Of a stretch of DNA of 64,000 nucleotides, positions 8,613 to 18,434 are shown piece by piece. A program made the translations under genes and the position numbers. Source of the stretch: PALSA-270 sp963770915 (GTDB lineage Bacteria; Acidobacteriota; Terriglobia; Terriglobales; Acidobacteriaceae); contig CAVYRG010000001.1 in assembly GCA_963770915.1 (NCBI GenBank), forward strand, positions 930,001 to 994,000, written 5' to 3'. The notes beneath the pieces are model-generated. The model did not search any database, was not told where the DNA came from, and worked only from the letters and a program-made list of their open reading frames with translations. How positions within the stretch are numbered: position 1 is the first letter of the stretch; each line of letters starts with the position of its first letter.

Positions 8613-8730
8613 CGGATTTCCACTCAATCAAGACATGCCGTCCCGACCGTAGCGAAGCGCCTGCCCTGAGCGAACCCCGAGCTCACACGAGGGGGAGCCG
8701 AACAGGGACCTTGTGTTCTCAGAAATCACC

Positions 8731-8773
8731 GGCGGGTGCCCCATCTTTCGCGTGCTTTTCGCGAAAGGTGGGA
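8731..8773. repeat. Palindromic dispersed repeat (inverted copy at 13403-13445)
   Basis: The core CATCTTTCGCG..GCTTTTCGCGAAAG can fold on itself. It recurs in reverse orientation at 13403-13445 with its flanking GCCCC/GGGGC and CCGGCGG. Confidence 0.6.
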
Positions 8774-8802
8774 GGAAGAATGCCCACACAACCGGGCGTA
8801 AA

Positions 8803-9189
8803 TCACTCCCCCGTCAAAAACCCAAACTGCGCTGCCGTCAGCGGCACCACGCTCAACCTCCCCTGCCGCACCAGCGGCGAATCCGCAAACAGCTTGTGCG
8901 CTTTCACTTCCGCCAATGTCACCGGCTTGGCCAGCGCCTTCCCCACTTTGATCTTCACCTGCGGATTCCTCGCATCCGCCGCGCCGCCATCATTCGATAC
9001 CACCGACGCCGTCCCCACCGCGCTCTTCTCCTCGCCGGTGTGATAAACCACCAGCCGGTCCCCCGCCTTCATCCCCCGCAAATTCTTCACCGCCACTGGA
9101 TTGGTCACCCCATCCCAAATGGTCGTCTTCTCCGCCTGCAGCTTGGCAAACGAATAAACCGTCGGCTCAGTTTTTAGAAGATAGTCCAT
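8803..9189 (-). CDS. EVE-domain protein
   Basis: 128 residues. The start at 9189 is chosen because the family begins with MDYLLKTEP and GGAGGGGAAAGC sits directly upstream; a longer frame is possible but unsupported. Family landmarks are LLKTEPTVYSF at the N-terminus, TIWDGVTNPVAVKNLRGM, and GDRLVVYHTGEEKSAVG. EVE domains are PUA-like folds that bind modified bases in RNA or DNA, and bacterial stand-alone forms of about this length are common. The ligand here is unknown. Gene spacing suggests a single-gene unit. The assignment is secure. Confidence 0.9.
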   Translation of the reverse strand: MDYLLKTEPTVYSFAKLQAEKTTIWDGVTNPVAVKNLRGMKAGDRLVVYHTGEEKSAVGTASVVSNDGGAADARNPQVKIKVGKALAKPVTLAEVKAHKLFADSPLVRQGRLSVVPLTAAQFGFLTGE

Positions 9190-9225
9190 GCTTTCCCCTC
9201 CCGAAGTCCCGCTCCTGCTAACCAT

Positions 9226-9290
9226 TGTCATGCTGAGCGAAGATTGCGCTCCGTATCGCGGAGCGCATTCGCAGTCGAAGCATCTCCATG
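9226..9290. repeat. GTCAT-CTGAGCG type dispersed repeat
   Basis: The segment begins TTGTCATGCTGAGCGAAG and ends GTCGAAGCATCTCCATG. Inside it is an inverted repeat, TGCGCTCCG-TAT-CGCGGAGCGCA. Related pieces occur at 10453-10532, 16176-16212 and 18319-18408. Confidence 0.45.
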
Positions 9291-9361
9291 TCAATGAAAA
9301 TCTGCCTCAGCCAGATAGAATGCTCAGAAACCCAACTCGAAGCACGTTCGGAATTCCGACC

Positions 9362-9805
9362 CTACTTCTGCGGCTTCCCACTCGAATCCCCCTGCCCGCC
9401 GCCCTTCTTATCATTCTGGCTATCGGTATAAATCGAGTACTGCCCCTCTGGCCGCTTAAGCTTGATCGTGATTTCCATCGCGCGCTTGTTCACTTCGTAG
9501 TCTTGCCCGAACGTCTGGAAGCCGGGGGCCAGCACCTGCACTCTCACCAGTCCGTAAGGCACGCCATCGTAGCTGCACTTGCCCTCGGCGTTGGCCTTCA
9601 GTTCCAACCCTCCTCTTTCCTGCTTGCCCTTCTTACTGACCGGATGCAGCACCACGCTGGCATTGCGGATGGGCTTGCCGGTGTTTTCGCGCAACACCAC
9701 AAAGCTCATCATGGCCTCTCCATCTTCGTCATCCTGGGCGCGTGCCAGACTGACGAACAGCGCCATGACGACGGCCAAAATCAGTGCAACCGAAAACTTC
9801 CTCAT
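9362..9805 (-). CDS. Small secreted protein with a carboxypeptidase-regulatory-like (Ig-type) domain
   Basis: 147 residues. The start at 9805 (MRKFSVALILAVVMALF) is chosen because it begins a clean signal peptide ending LARAQ. The mature part (residues ~25-120) has the fold signature of a carboxypeptidase-regulatory/SdrD-B-like beta-sandwich: ENTGKPIRNASVVLHPV, then CSYDGVPYGLVRVQVLAPGFQ. The C-terminus is a polar tail (KKGGGQGDSSGK). Such domains are usually surface or periplasmic binding modules. No enzyme motif is visible. It is read away from groES, and the promoter region at 9806-10112 lies between them. Confidence 0.75.
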   Translation of the reverse strand: MRKFSVALILAVVMALFVSLARAQDDEDGEAMMSFVVLRENTGKPIRNASVVLHPVSKKGKQERGGLELKANAEGKCSYDGVPYGLVRVQVLAPGFQTFGQDYEVNKRAMEITIKLKRPEGQYSIYTDSQNDKKGGGQGDSSGKPQK

Positions 9806-9967
9806 CGTTTCACCTCTGCTTCCTTCGGACCTGCGCGACCGTTTCGTTATCAACCTTCCCGCTCGGCCGAATCGAAAAAACCGCGCCCACTCCCGTCTGC
9901 AAATTCCTCAATTGTCATTCTAATACATTGATAAATAAACACTTAAATAAATACATTCTGCCGGCCC

Positions 9968-9997
9968 TTGACAGCCCAGCAACCCAACTTCTACAAT
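9968..9997 (+). promoter_or_regulatory. Sigma-70-type promoter of groES-groEL
   Basis: TTGACA (9968-9973) and TACAAT (9992-9997) are separated by 18 bases. The -35 box matches consensus fully and the -10 box in five of six positions. The last base of the -10 box is also the first base of the CIRCE element. Confidence 0.8.
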
Positions 9998-10023
9998 TAG
10001 CACTCGCCAACATTGAGTGCTAA
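9997..10023 (+). promoter_or_regulatory. CIRCE operator (HrcA binding site)
   Basis: TTAGCACTC (9997-10005), a 9-base spacer, then GAGTGCTAA (10015-10023). This is the exact CIRCE consensus bound by the heat-shock repressor HrcA. It sits at the transcription start of the groESL promoter, as in classical HrcA-controlled operons. hrcA itself is not in the window. Confidence 0.97.
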
Positions 10024-10112
10024 CAGCTCAGATTGGGCGACTACTTTGTTCGCAATCTATCGAACCTCAACTGAATCTCAACGTAACCTCAAATTGAAAG
10101 GAGTCAGCAAGC

Positions 10113-10445
10113 ATGGCTACAAAGTTTACTCCCCTGCATGACCGGATTCTAGTGCGTCGCGTGGAAGAGGAAGGCACCACCCGCGGCGGAATCATCATCC
10201 CCGACAGCGCCAAAGACAAGCCGCAGGAGGGCGAAGTCATCTCCGTCGGCAAAGGCAAGAGCAACGACGAAGGCAAAGTGTTCCCCTTGGCAGTAAAAGA
10301 GGGCGACCGCATCCTGTTCGGCAAGTATTCCGGAACCGAAATCAAGCTGGACGGCGAAGACTTCATCATCATGCGCGAGGAAGAAGTGCTGGGCGTAATC
10401 ACCGGCGCCTCGAAGGCGAAGGAAACCGCCGGCTCGCGCCGCTAA
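10113..10445 (+). CDS. groES: Co-chaperonin GroES
   Basis: 110 residues, slightly longer than the usual ~97 because of a C-terminal extension (SKAKETAGSRR). The protein forms the heptameric lid of the GroEL folding chamber in the cytoplasm. Family motifs are PLHDRILVRRVEEE at the N-terminus, the mobile loop TTRGGIIIPDSAKDKPQEG, and GDRILFGKYSGTEIKLDGEDF. AAAGGAG lies upstream of the ATG. It is the first gene of the HrcA/CIRCE-controlled operon. groEL follows after an unusually long 193-base gap that holds dispersed repeats. Confidence 0.98.
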   Translation: MATKFTPLHDRILVRRVEEEGTTRGGIIIPDSAKDKPQEGEVISVGKGKSNDEGKVFPLAVKEGDRILFGKYSGTEIKLDGEDFIIMREEEVLGVITGASKAKETAGSRR

Positions 10446-10452
10446 TTCAAGT

Positions 10453-10532
10453 TTGTCATCCTAAGGCCGCCGCTTTTGCGACCGAAGGATCTGGGTGAGC
10501 GACCACGCCGTCTGATGAGCGAAGCGAGTCGG
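10453..10532. repeat. Dispersed repeat in the groES-groEL spacer
   Basis: The segment starts TTTGTCATCCTAAGG and contains GACCGAAGGATCTGGG and GATGAGCGAAGCGAGTC, all typical pieces of the GTCAT-CTGAGCG family. A further short repeat-like string, CTTCGTGCCCTTTGTGGCTAAAG, follows at about 10588-10610. It places non-coding repeats inside a conserved operon. Confidence 0.5.
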
Positions 10533-10638
10533 ACAATAAAGCGCGACGCGAACATCCAAACCGGGCCCCTGGTTTCCTTAGTGAACCTTCGTGCCCTTTG
10601 TGGCTAAAGACTTCGAATCTGACAGGAGAAAAAGAATT

Positions 10639-12306
<1,668 letters not shown>

Positions 12307-12348
12307 GAACCGTCGTTGGTCGTGCGTCGTTGGTCGTTCGCAAAACCA

Positions 12349-12376
12349 AGCCCCGCCGCAAGGCGGGGCTTTTTTT
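12349..12376 (+). terminator. Rho-independent terminator of groESL
   Basis: Stem AGCCCCGCC / GGCGGGGCT with a short loop, followed by seven T. It lies 43 bases after the groEL stop. The rest of the gap up to 12560 contains only GC-rich repeat-like sequence (CAGTGCCGAAGGCACGG, GGCACGGCAGTGCCGGG). Confidence 0.93.
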
Positions 12377-12560
12377 GCTTAAGTTGCAGCCGTTCGGGGT
12401 GGATATTCAGCAGTGCCGAAGGCACGGCTGTGAAAGCCCGGCACGGCAGTGCCGGGTAGGATTAGGTTTGACGGAGTCCCGTGGCGGGGGGCGGGGTGCC
12501 CGCCCCACATCCCACCGCGCCCTCAGCAGGAACCCAGGCCTCCCACTAGACTTCGCACGG

Positions 12561-13202
12561 CTACTTAGCCTCTGACTGCGGGGCGGGCGTGGCGGGCGCC
12601 TTGACCGTGAACGGGAAAATATTCATGTTCTGGGTGCCGAGCATGAGCGCGTATTCGCCGGGCTCCAGCGGTTGCTGCGGGCGAACCAGCCACACCATAC
12701 TCTCCGGTTGGGAGACATCCACGGGAACCAGGTCGCTTTTGTTGGCATCGGCCATCTTGCTGCCCCCGACGACGGGATAAACAATCATGCGGCCGCCATC
12801 CAGTTCGCGCGACGCCTTCTTGGGATGCAGCCGCACCAGAACCGGATCTCCGGGAAGTGAGACCAAGTGGCACAGGCAGATGACCGGCTGCCCGGGCGCA
12901 ATTTCGGTTTGCGCATGCAGTCCCTCGTATTCGGCGACGATTGTCGCCGGCACCGCGCCGTATGACAGCGAGGCTGCTATGCCGTGCTTGGCGCGGGTTT
13001 TAGAAGGCACGGCGCCGGCGAGCGGCGACCAATCCGCCGACTGACTCTGAATCATCACGCCCGCCTGCTGGCGGGGATAGTCCGCTGTCAAATTCGCGTG
13101 CGGCGCGCCGCTCGCATCCGGCGAAGTCTGGGCGGCGGCGAAAAGCACCATGCCCAGCGTAATTGTGATGCAAGCTCCGACCCAGAAAAAAAGATTTTTC
13201 AT
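12561..13202 (-). CDS. Exported protein of unknown function
   Basis: 213 residues. The signal peptide is MKNLFFWVGACITITLGM.. with cleavage near FAAAQ. AGGAGG precedes the ATG. The mature part is beta-rich with few helices. Recognisable pieces are PVICLCHLVSLPGDPVLVRLHPKK (two close Cys), RMIVYPVVGGSKM, and the C-terminal LEPGEYALMLGTQNMNIFPF, which looks like the closing strands of an Ig-like or DUF-type beta-sandwich. No catalytic motif is seen. Neighbours give no clue because groESL lies on one side and a gap with repeats on the other. Confidence 0.7.
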   Translation of the reverse strand: MKNLFFWVGACITITLGMVLFAAAQTSPDASGAPHANLTADYPRQQAGVMIQSQSADWSPLAGAVPSKTRAKHGIAASLSYGAVPATIVAEYEGLHAQTEIAPGQPVICLCHLVSLPGDPVLVRLHPKKASRELDGGRMIVYPVVGGSKMADANKSDLVPVDVSQPESMVWLVRPQQPLEPGEYALMLGTQNMNIFPFTVKAPATPAPQSEAK

Positions 13203-13402
13203 AACAACCTCCTGCTCTCGAACTCGAGAACCCCTCTTTTCTCGGGCATCGCGAGACGCAGCCTACAAGGAAAACGTCGCACTCGTCAACGACCAGAATC
13301 ACAAAGTTCAATTCTCCGCCAGGCCGGTCGAGAGACCCGGTGAGATCTGCCGGGGATCGGCATTATGTTTCAGGTTGCATGGCACCGCCGGCTGCATTCC
13401 CT

Positions 13403-13445
13403 CCCAGCTTTCGCGAAAAGCGCGAAAGATGGGGCGCCCCGCCGG
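13403..13445. repeat. Palindromic dispersed repeat (inverted copy of 8731-8773)
   Basis: CTTTCGCGAAAAGC..GCGAAAGATGGGGC corresponds to the reverse complement of 8731-8773. It lies in the gap 13203-13590, where I see no gene. Confidence 0.6.
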
Positions 13446-13471
13446 CGTGGAGGCCGGCGAGAGTCAAAATC

Positions 13472-13497
13472 GGCGGACAGGAGTGTCCGCCCCACAC
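13472..13497. repeat. GGCGGACAGGAGTGTCCGCC-type repeat
   Basis: A near-palindrome, GGCGGACAGGAGTGTCCGCC, followed by CCAC. Related copies are at 37522-37547, 52313-52340 and 52388-52416. Confidence 0.6.
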
Positions 13498-13590
13498 TTG
13501 GCTGCCGCGTGTTATTGCCTGGGAGAGAAGTCCCCTATCTAATGGCACGAAATTTGGCGAACCTGCTAGGCTGGCTCGGCGAGGAATTCC

Positions 13591-13965
13591 ATGAGTGCAA
13601 ATGCGGCGACCGACAGTAACAGCAATCCCATATTCGTTGGCCCGAACGCTCCTACGATTGTGGCCAGCTTGACGATGGTCCTAAGAGGCACGCCTTCTCA
13701 CACCGTGTTTGTGATCGGGCAGTTCAGCGCCGATACGGTGACGGCCGCGGGCGGGTCGGCGGAGGCTTCCATCCTGGTGGACGGCAACCTGATGATGGAT
13801 GCGCTGGTCAACAATCTGAAAGGCGATGCGGGCACGCTGGTCTCGGTGTCGGGAGTGCTGACTCTCCCGATCAAGAGGCATAAGTTCGAGTTGCAGGCCT
13901 ATGTCACGAACATGACTTCGGCGGCGGTGCATCACCGGTCGCTGACGGTGATTGATCTGGGATGA
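13591..13965 (+). CDS. Small conserved-looking protein of unknown function
   Basis: 124 residues, start supported by GAGGAA upstream. No signal peptide. The sequence is beta-rich with hydrophobic alternation (TIVASLTMVLRG, HTVFVIGQFSADTV, SILVDGNLMMDALV, TLVSVSGVLTLP, KFELQAYVTNM). It ends HHRSLTVIDLG. This looks like a single beta-sandwich domain. I do not recognise the family. The convergent neighbour starts 14 bases beyond the stop. Confidence 0.65.
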   Translation: MSANAATDSNSNPIFVGPNAPTIVASLTMVLRGTPSHTVFVIGQFSADTVTAAGGSAEASILVDGNLMMDALVNNLKGDAGTLVSVSGVLTLPIKRHKFELQAYVTNMTSAAVHHRSLTVIDLG

Positions 13966-13979
13966 GAGACCGCTGGAAG

Positions 13980-14873
13980 CTAGCGTGGGCGCGGCGTTTC
14001 GGAAACGAATTCCTCGAGATTGCCTTTTTCCAGCAGATAAGTTCCCGGGCCTTGCTGGCCGCGAACGGCGCGGCAGAATTCGGCGACAAAGAATCCGGCT
14101 TTGAGCGCTTCGGTGAAAGACCAGCGGGTGGCCTCGCGCCAAGCGCGCGCGAGCGATGAGTCTTTCTGCTCGACGGCGGCGATGTCGCTGGGAATTTCGA
14201 TGGCGACCCGCTGGCGGGAGAGCGCGGCGTGAAGATCGGCGCGGGCGGGCTTGCCGGCGCCGTCGAAGCGGACGAGCGGAGCCAGGGCGGAAAGCGTTTC
14301 GAGCGTGATGGCGCGCGAGTCTTTGTCCTTGCCCTGCAGGCGGGCCTGCACGCGGCGCGAGGGCAGGAACCAGTTGATCCAAAGACGGTCGGTGCCGTTT
14401 TGGTGGAGAGGGCTGGAAGTGGCGGGGCCGTAGAAATCGGGCTGGTAGCGCGCCGAGACGACGCCCAGCTTGGCGAAATTGAAATGCGCGTTCTTGCTCT
14501 GCAGAGGATCGAAGGTCCAAGTGATCTGATGAATGCCGAGAGCCAGTGCGCGGTCGCGCTGCGCGAGCTTGAGGGTGAAGCCGAGATCGCGATCGCGATA
14601 AGCATCGCGCACGGCGAGCATGTGCGAGTGCAGCGAAAGGCGGCCGTGATCGAGGGCGGGAAGAGCGAAGGCGAAGCCGACCAGATGCGGCCCGTCGAAG
14701 GCGCCAATCCAGAGGCTGCCAGCGGCTTTGCTGGCGACGATCAGGGTGAGCGGGAGGATATCGAGGTCGCCGGCGCCCCAGACTTCGCTTTCGACGGCTT
14801 CGACCTGCTTGAGGTCGTCGAAGCTTTCGAGGTCACGGATGGTGATGGCGGGTTTGGAGTTTGGAGCCGGCAT
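13980..14873 (-). CDS. Predicted GNAT-fold acyltransferase (COG3375-like)
   Basis: 297 residues. The N-terminal half carries a GNAT-like pattern: ITIRDLESFDDLKQVEAVESEVWG, then LWIGAFDGPHLVGFAFALPA, and SHMLAVRDAYRDRDLGFTLKLAQR, where the acetyl-CoA loop (Q/R-x-x-G-x-G/A) is expected. The following ITWTFDPLQSKNAHFNFAKLG is typical of the predicted-acetyltransferase group I know as COG3375. The C-terminal half is specific to that group. Substrate unknown; cytoplasmic. No clear ribosome-binding site precedes the ATG at 14873. Confidence 0.75.
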   Translation of the reverse strand: MPAPNSKPAITIRDLESFDDLKQVEAVESEVWGAGDLDILPLTLIVASKAAGSLWIGAFDGPHLVGFAFALPALDHGRLSLHSHMLAVRDAYRDRDLGFTLKLAQRDRALALGIHQITWTFDPLQSKNAHFNFAKLGVVSARYQPDFYGPATSSPLHQNGTDRLWINWFLPSRRVQARLQGKDKDSRAITLETLSALAPLVRFDGAGKPARADLHAALSRQRVAIEIPSDIAAVEQKDSSLARAWREATRWSFTEALKAGFFVAEFCRAVRGQQGPGTYLLEKGNLEEFVSETPRPR

Positions 14874-15051
14874 GGTCGCTGCGCAATGGCGACAATATAC
14901 CTGCTGGGGGAGTGGCGTGCCAGCCTGGCTGCGGGCTTTGAGTTTTTGGCGGGTTAAGAAAGATCAAAGTCTTACACCGTGGAGGGCACGGAGACCGCCG
15001 CGCGGAGGGCGCCGAGAAAAACGGCAAGGAATCTTTAGTACAATTCCCGGC

Positions 15052-16083
15052 ATGAAGAAACGACAATTCCTTTTCCTCCTGACGCTGATTCTCGGCATAG
15101 CAACTTCCACAGTCCTGGCACAAGACATTCAGAAACTTGACCCCGCGCTCGACAAGATCGTGCCGGCGGGCGCCAAGCTGGAAAAAGTGGCGACCGGCTT
15201 CGATCGCTGGCTGGAAGGCCCGGTGTGGACGCGCGAAGGCACGCTGCTGTTCGCCGAGATTCCGGCGAACAACATCGATCAGTGGATTTCGGGAAAGGGC
15301 GCGAGCGTTTTCATTCATCCCAGCGGATATCAGGGCGCGGAGCCTTATAAGGGGCCGGAGCCGGGTTCGAATGGGATGACGCTCGACGCGGATGGCCGCG
15401 TCACGGTGGCGGGACATGCGCGGCGCAATGTGTTCCGGCTGGAGTCGCTGAGCCCGACGGCGCAGATCACGGTGCTGGCGGATTCGTATCAGGGCAAAAA
15501 GCTGAGCAGTCCGAATGATCTGGTGTACAAGTCGGATGGGTCGCTGTACTTCACGGACCCGCCGTATGGGCTGCCGACGCAGGGCGATCATGATCCATTG
15601 AAGGAATTGCCGTTCAATGGGGTGTATCGCATTCCGAATGCGGCGCAGCAGAAGCCGGGGGCGCCGCCGGACCGGGATCATTTGCAACTGATCATCAAGG
15701 ACCTTACGCGGCCGAATGGAATTGCGTTTTCGCCGGATGAGAAATATTTGTACGTCTCGGTGACCGACACGAAAGTGTGGATGCGCTATCGCGTGCTGCC
15801 GGATGGGTCAGTGACGGACGGCAAAGTGTTCTGCGATGCCAACGGCGTGCCGGGGCGCGGAAATCCTGACGGGATTCGCGTGGATAAAGAAGGAAATCTG
15901 TATGGCTCGGGGCCAGGCGGCGTGTGGATTATTTCTCCTGAGGGCAAGCATATTGGGACGATCGTGGTGCCGGAGAATGTGGCCAATCTGGGCTGGGGCG
16001 ATGCCGACGGAAAGACGCTTTACATCACGGCGAGCACCAGCGTGTATCGGATTAAGTTGAGCATTAAGGGAGTGAGGAATTAG
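15052..16083 (+). CDS. Exported SMP-30/gluconolactonase-family lactonase
   Basis: 343 residues from the ATG at 15052, chosen because it opens a signal peptide (MKKRQFLFLLTLILGIATST, cleavage after VLAQ). The six-bladed beta-propeller signature of the SMP-30/gluconolactonase family is clear: TLLFAEIPANNIDQW with the metal-binding Glu, PGSNGMTLDADGRV with the metal-binding Asn, SSPNDLVYKSDGSLYFTDP, and RPNGIAFSPDEKYLYVS. These enzymes hydrolyse sugar lactones such as gluconolactone. Exported members in Acidobacteria are usually linked to extracellular sugar oxidation; that role is inferred. The preceding gap holds a repeat-like tract (about 14965-15030). Confidence 0.88.
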   Translation: MKKRQFLFLLTLILGIATSTVLAQDIQKLDPALDKIVPAGAKLEKVATGFDRWLEGPVWTREGTLLFAEIPANNIDQWISGKGASVFIHPSGYQGAEPYKGPEPGSNGMTLDADGRVTVAGHARRNVFRLESLSPTAQITVLADSYQGKKLSSPNDLVYKSDGSLYFTDPPYGLPTQGDHDPLKELPFNGVYRIPNAAQQKPGAPPDRDHLQLIIKDLTRPNGIAFSPDEKYLYVSVTDTKVWMRYRVLPDGSVTDGKVFCDANGVPGRGNPDGIRVDKEGNLYGSGPGGVWIISPEGKHIGTIVVPENVANLGWGDADGKTLYITASTSVYRIKLSIKGVRN

Positions 16084-16086
16084 GGA

Positions 16087-16149
16087 AATTCTGATCAACG
16101 GTCCAATGACCCCGCAAACCACCGAGGACACAGGGAAGCACAGGGGAAC
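16087..16149. repeat. Dispersed repeat, copy 2 (inverted copy at 8341-8404)
   Basis: Reverse complement of 8341-8404 with a handful of substitutions; it includes GAGGACACAGGGAAGCACAGG. Shorter cousins of the same CACAGAGG-type sequence are at about 4431-4462, 10581-10612 and 14965-15030. Confidence 0.7.
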
Positions 16150-16218
16150 ACCTACCCTTAAACAGAGTTTCTCTAGGTAGGGATCCTCCGACTCCGCGCT
16201 CAGGATGACAGAGGGTGG

Positions 16219-18300
16219 CTACTGCCGCACCAGCAGCGCCAGCCGCGGGAACAGAAATTTGCCGGCGGCGTCGTCGATGACGTTCACCTGGCAAGTGTAG
16301 AAGCCGGGCTTGAGCTGGCTGAGCGGGACATCGAGTTGGAAGACGGCGGCGTGGCGGTTGCCCGCGCCGAGTTGGTCGGTTTCCACCAGCGGCGTCTCGT
16401 AGGTCTTCACTCTTCCGTGGAAAAACGAAACGTTGGAAAGAATGCGGATGTTGCCTGCGGGCTTGGCTTGGCCCGCGGGTGGCGCCGATTCTTTTTCCGG
16501 ATCGTAGACCTCATAGTAGAGATAAAGATGCTGGCCGCGCGTGAACACGTGGGTGACGTTGGGAATGATTTCCGATCCGTTGCGCAGCAGCGGGTTGTCG
16601 ATCTTGCCTTTTTTCGTGGATGGTTCGATCTGGCTGGCCAGCACGACTGAGCTCATCTTCAAGGGCAAGGATTTGAAATCAGGGATAGTCACATCGGTTT
16701 CGAACGACCCCATGCGGCCGGTTTCGTTCTCACGCACGACAAACTTCAGGTGATAGGTGCCGGAAGGCAGCACGAATCCGCTATCGTATTGCACGTTCTT
16801 CCGCTTCACTTCGGCCGTGGTGTTGAGCGACAACTTCACCGTGTCGCGCATGCTGCCCACCGGCGTTTTCTTGCTATCGAGCGCTTCGCCGATAATGTCG
16901 AGCGTGGCTTTGTCGCGCGTCGCGTTGCTCACAAAAGGAATCTCGCGGCCGGGTACGACCAGCGATATCGGCGTGTAAAACCGGTCGCTGCCAATGCGGA
17001 AGAACCCGGCTGAAAGATAGACCGGCAGGTCTGTACTGGGCAGGTCGGAAGCTAATTCTTCATCGAGCTGGCGTTCGCGGTCTTCATCGGTGGAGTGCTT
17101 GAAATCGGCCGGAGCGTAATAGCCGCGGCGGTATTCGATCTTGTATCCGGGTTGCTTGAGCTGCACGGTGATGCGGCGGTAGCGGCCGTCGCGCGCGGGA
17201 TTGGTGCTGTGATAGCCGAGGATGTAGTAGGTGGAAGTGTCTTCCTGCACGCCCCTGAACACTTTGCCGAAGTCGTTCGAGTCGAGAAAGGCTTTGCCGC
17301 CGGTGTCGCCGGCGAGCGTGACCAGAGTTTCCTGGCTGGAGAAGTTGGAGTTCAGTGCATTGAGCGTGGACCCGCCGGAATAGGGCGAGGTGCCACGCAG
17401 GCTGGCGCTTTGCGCTTCTCCGCCGGGCACCAGCGCCTGCAGGCCTGTAATGTCGAGCGTGTAGATGGACATATTGGCGCGCACGGCGGCGTTGGTGGCG
17501 GCGCGCAACTCGGATTGGTTTTCCAGGCCGGTGCGGGTCATGCCGCTCGAAATGTAGATGAGGGATTTCTTCTGTTCAACGTGAGCGAGCGAGGCGGCGA
17601 TGGAGCGAATGGCCTCCAGGCGGCGGTCGGTGTTGAAGATGTTGAATTCGGTGTCGTCGGCGGTGAACGCGCCTCCGGCGTCGGGCGTGCCCTCGGTCGA
17701 GCCGGTGTCGCCGGCCTCAAAACCCTGGCCGCTGCCGGAACTGAACGATTGCAAGACTTTTTTGAGCGCGGCGCGGTCGTCGGTGAAGTCCTGGTTCACT
17801 TCCAGCGAATCGCCGAGCGAGACCACGGCGACCAGATCGGCTGGCGCCATTTGCGTGTTGACGTAGTTGATGGCGGCTTGCGATGCGTGATCGATCTGAT
17901 CCGGCTCCATGGAAGAAAGATCGAAAAAGATCACAATCATGCGGCGGTCTTTGAACGTGCCGAGAGCAGCGGCTACCTCATTGTTGGAAGGCGCCGCCGG
18001 CTTGGCCAGATGCGGGGCGAGCACTTGAGTTTGCGCAAGCTGGGTGGTGGGCACGGCGTCGGTGTTTTCAATGTCAAAGGAAACGACGTTCTGCGGCTTG
18101 CCGTCTTCGCGGACGGTAAAATCTTCGGGCTTGAGGTTGGGGACGAAGTTTCCGTTCTTGTCGCGGACCGTGACGTTTACCAGGACCAATTCGGTTTTGG
18201 CGTGGAAGGTGTAGTCGGCGTCCTGGGCGAAGCAGAGCAATGCCAAAGGAAGAAATAGCGGGAGCAGCCGGGCCGTCCATCGAGTTGAGCAAGTCGGCAT
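16219..18300 (-). CDS. Exported VWFA-domain protein (acidobacterial VWFA-related family)
   Basis: 693 residues with signal peptide (LLPLFLPLALLCFAQ). The N-terminal block VLVNVTVRDKNGNFVPNLKPEDF followed by REDGKPQNVVSF is the hallmark of the acidobacterial VWFA-related family (TIGR03436). The VWFA domain spans about residues 110-370: RRMIVIFFDLSSMEP carries a degenerate metal-ion site (D-L-S-S-x), and SLIYISSGM follows. The C-terminal half contains beta-sandwich stretches (LPSGTYHLKFVVRENETG, LKPGFYTCQVNVIDDA). GAGGAGC precedes the ATG. It lies downstream of the TonB receptor on the same strand, separated by an inverted-repeat element. The role in the envelope is unknown. Confidence 0.88.
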   Translation of the reverse strand: MPTCSTRWTARLLPLFLPLALLCFAQDADYTFHAKTELVLVNVTVRDKNGNFVPNLKPEDFTVREDGKPQNVVSFDIENTDAVPTTQLAQTQVLAPHLAKPAAPSNNEVAAALGTFKDRRMIVIFFDLSSMEPDQIDHASQAAINYVNTQMAPADLVAVVSLGDSLEVNQDFTDDRAALKKVLQSFSSGSGQGFEAGDTGSTEGTPDAGGAFTADDTEFNIFNTDRRLEAIRSIAASLAHVEQKKSLIYISSGMTRTGLENQSELRAATNAAVRANMSIYTLDITGLQALVPGGEAQSASLRGTSPYSGGSTLNALNSNFSSQETLVTLAGDTGGKAFLDSNDFGKVFRGVQEDTSTYYILGYHSTNPARDGRYRRITVQLKQPGYKIEYRRGYYAPADFKHSTDEDRERQLDEELASDLPSTDLPVYLSAGFFRIGSDRFYTPISLVVPGREIPFVSNATRDKATLDIIGEALDSKKTPVGSMRDTVKLSLNTTAEVKRKNVQYDSGFVLPSGTYHLKFVVRENETGRMGSFETDVTIPDFKSLPLKMSSVVLASQIEPSTKKGKIDNPLLRNGSEIIPNVTHVFTRGQHLYLYYEVYDPEKESAPPAGQAKPAGNIRILSNVSFFHGRVKTYETPLVETDQLGAGNRHAAVFQLDVPLSQLKPGFYTCQVNVIDDAAGKFLFPRLALLVRQ

Positions 18301-18318
18301 GTGATTTAGCTCCTCGCG

Positions 18319-18408
18319 GTTGTCATTTCGAGCGAAGCGAGGAATCTGCTTTTTCGGGAAGACGGCAAACAGCAGATTCCTCGTCGCTGCGCTCCTCGGA
18401 ATGACAAC
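18319..18408. repeat. 90-bp inverted-repeat element
   Basis: The left arm starts GTTGTCATTTCGAGCGAAGC and includes GAGGAATCTGCT. The right arm has AGCAGATTCCTC and ends GGAATGACAAC. The arms are about 32 bases with few mismatches, around a ~25-base loop. It fills most of the gap between the TonB receptor and the VWFA gene. Confidence 0.75.
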
Positions 18409-18434
18409 ATTAAAAACTCCTCCAGCCCGTCCAT

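Noticed and set aside
17095..18258. 387-codon plus-strand frame opposite the VWFA gene
   Set aside because: Antisense shadow of a clearly recognised family member; Gly/Val/Ala/Arg-rich with no signature.
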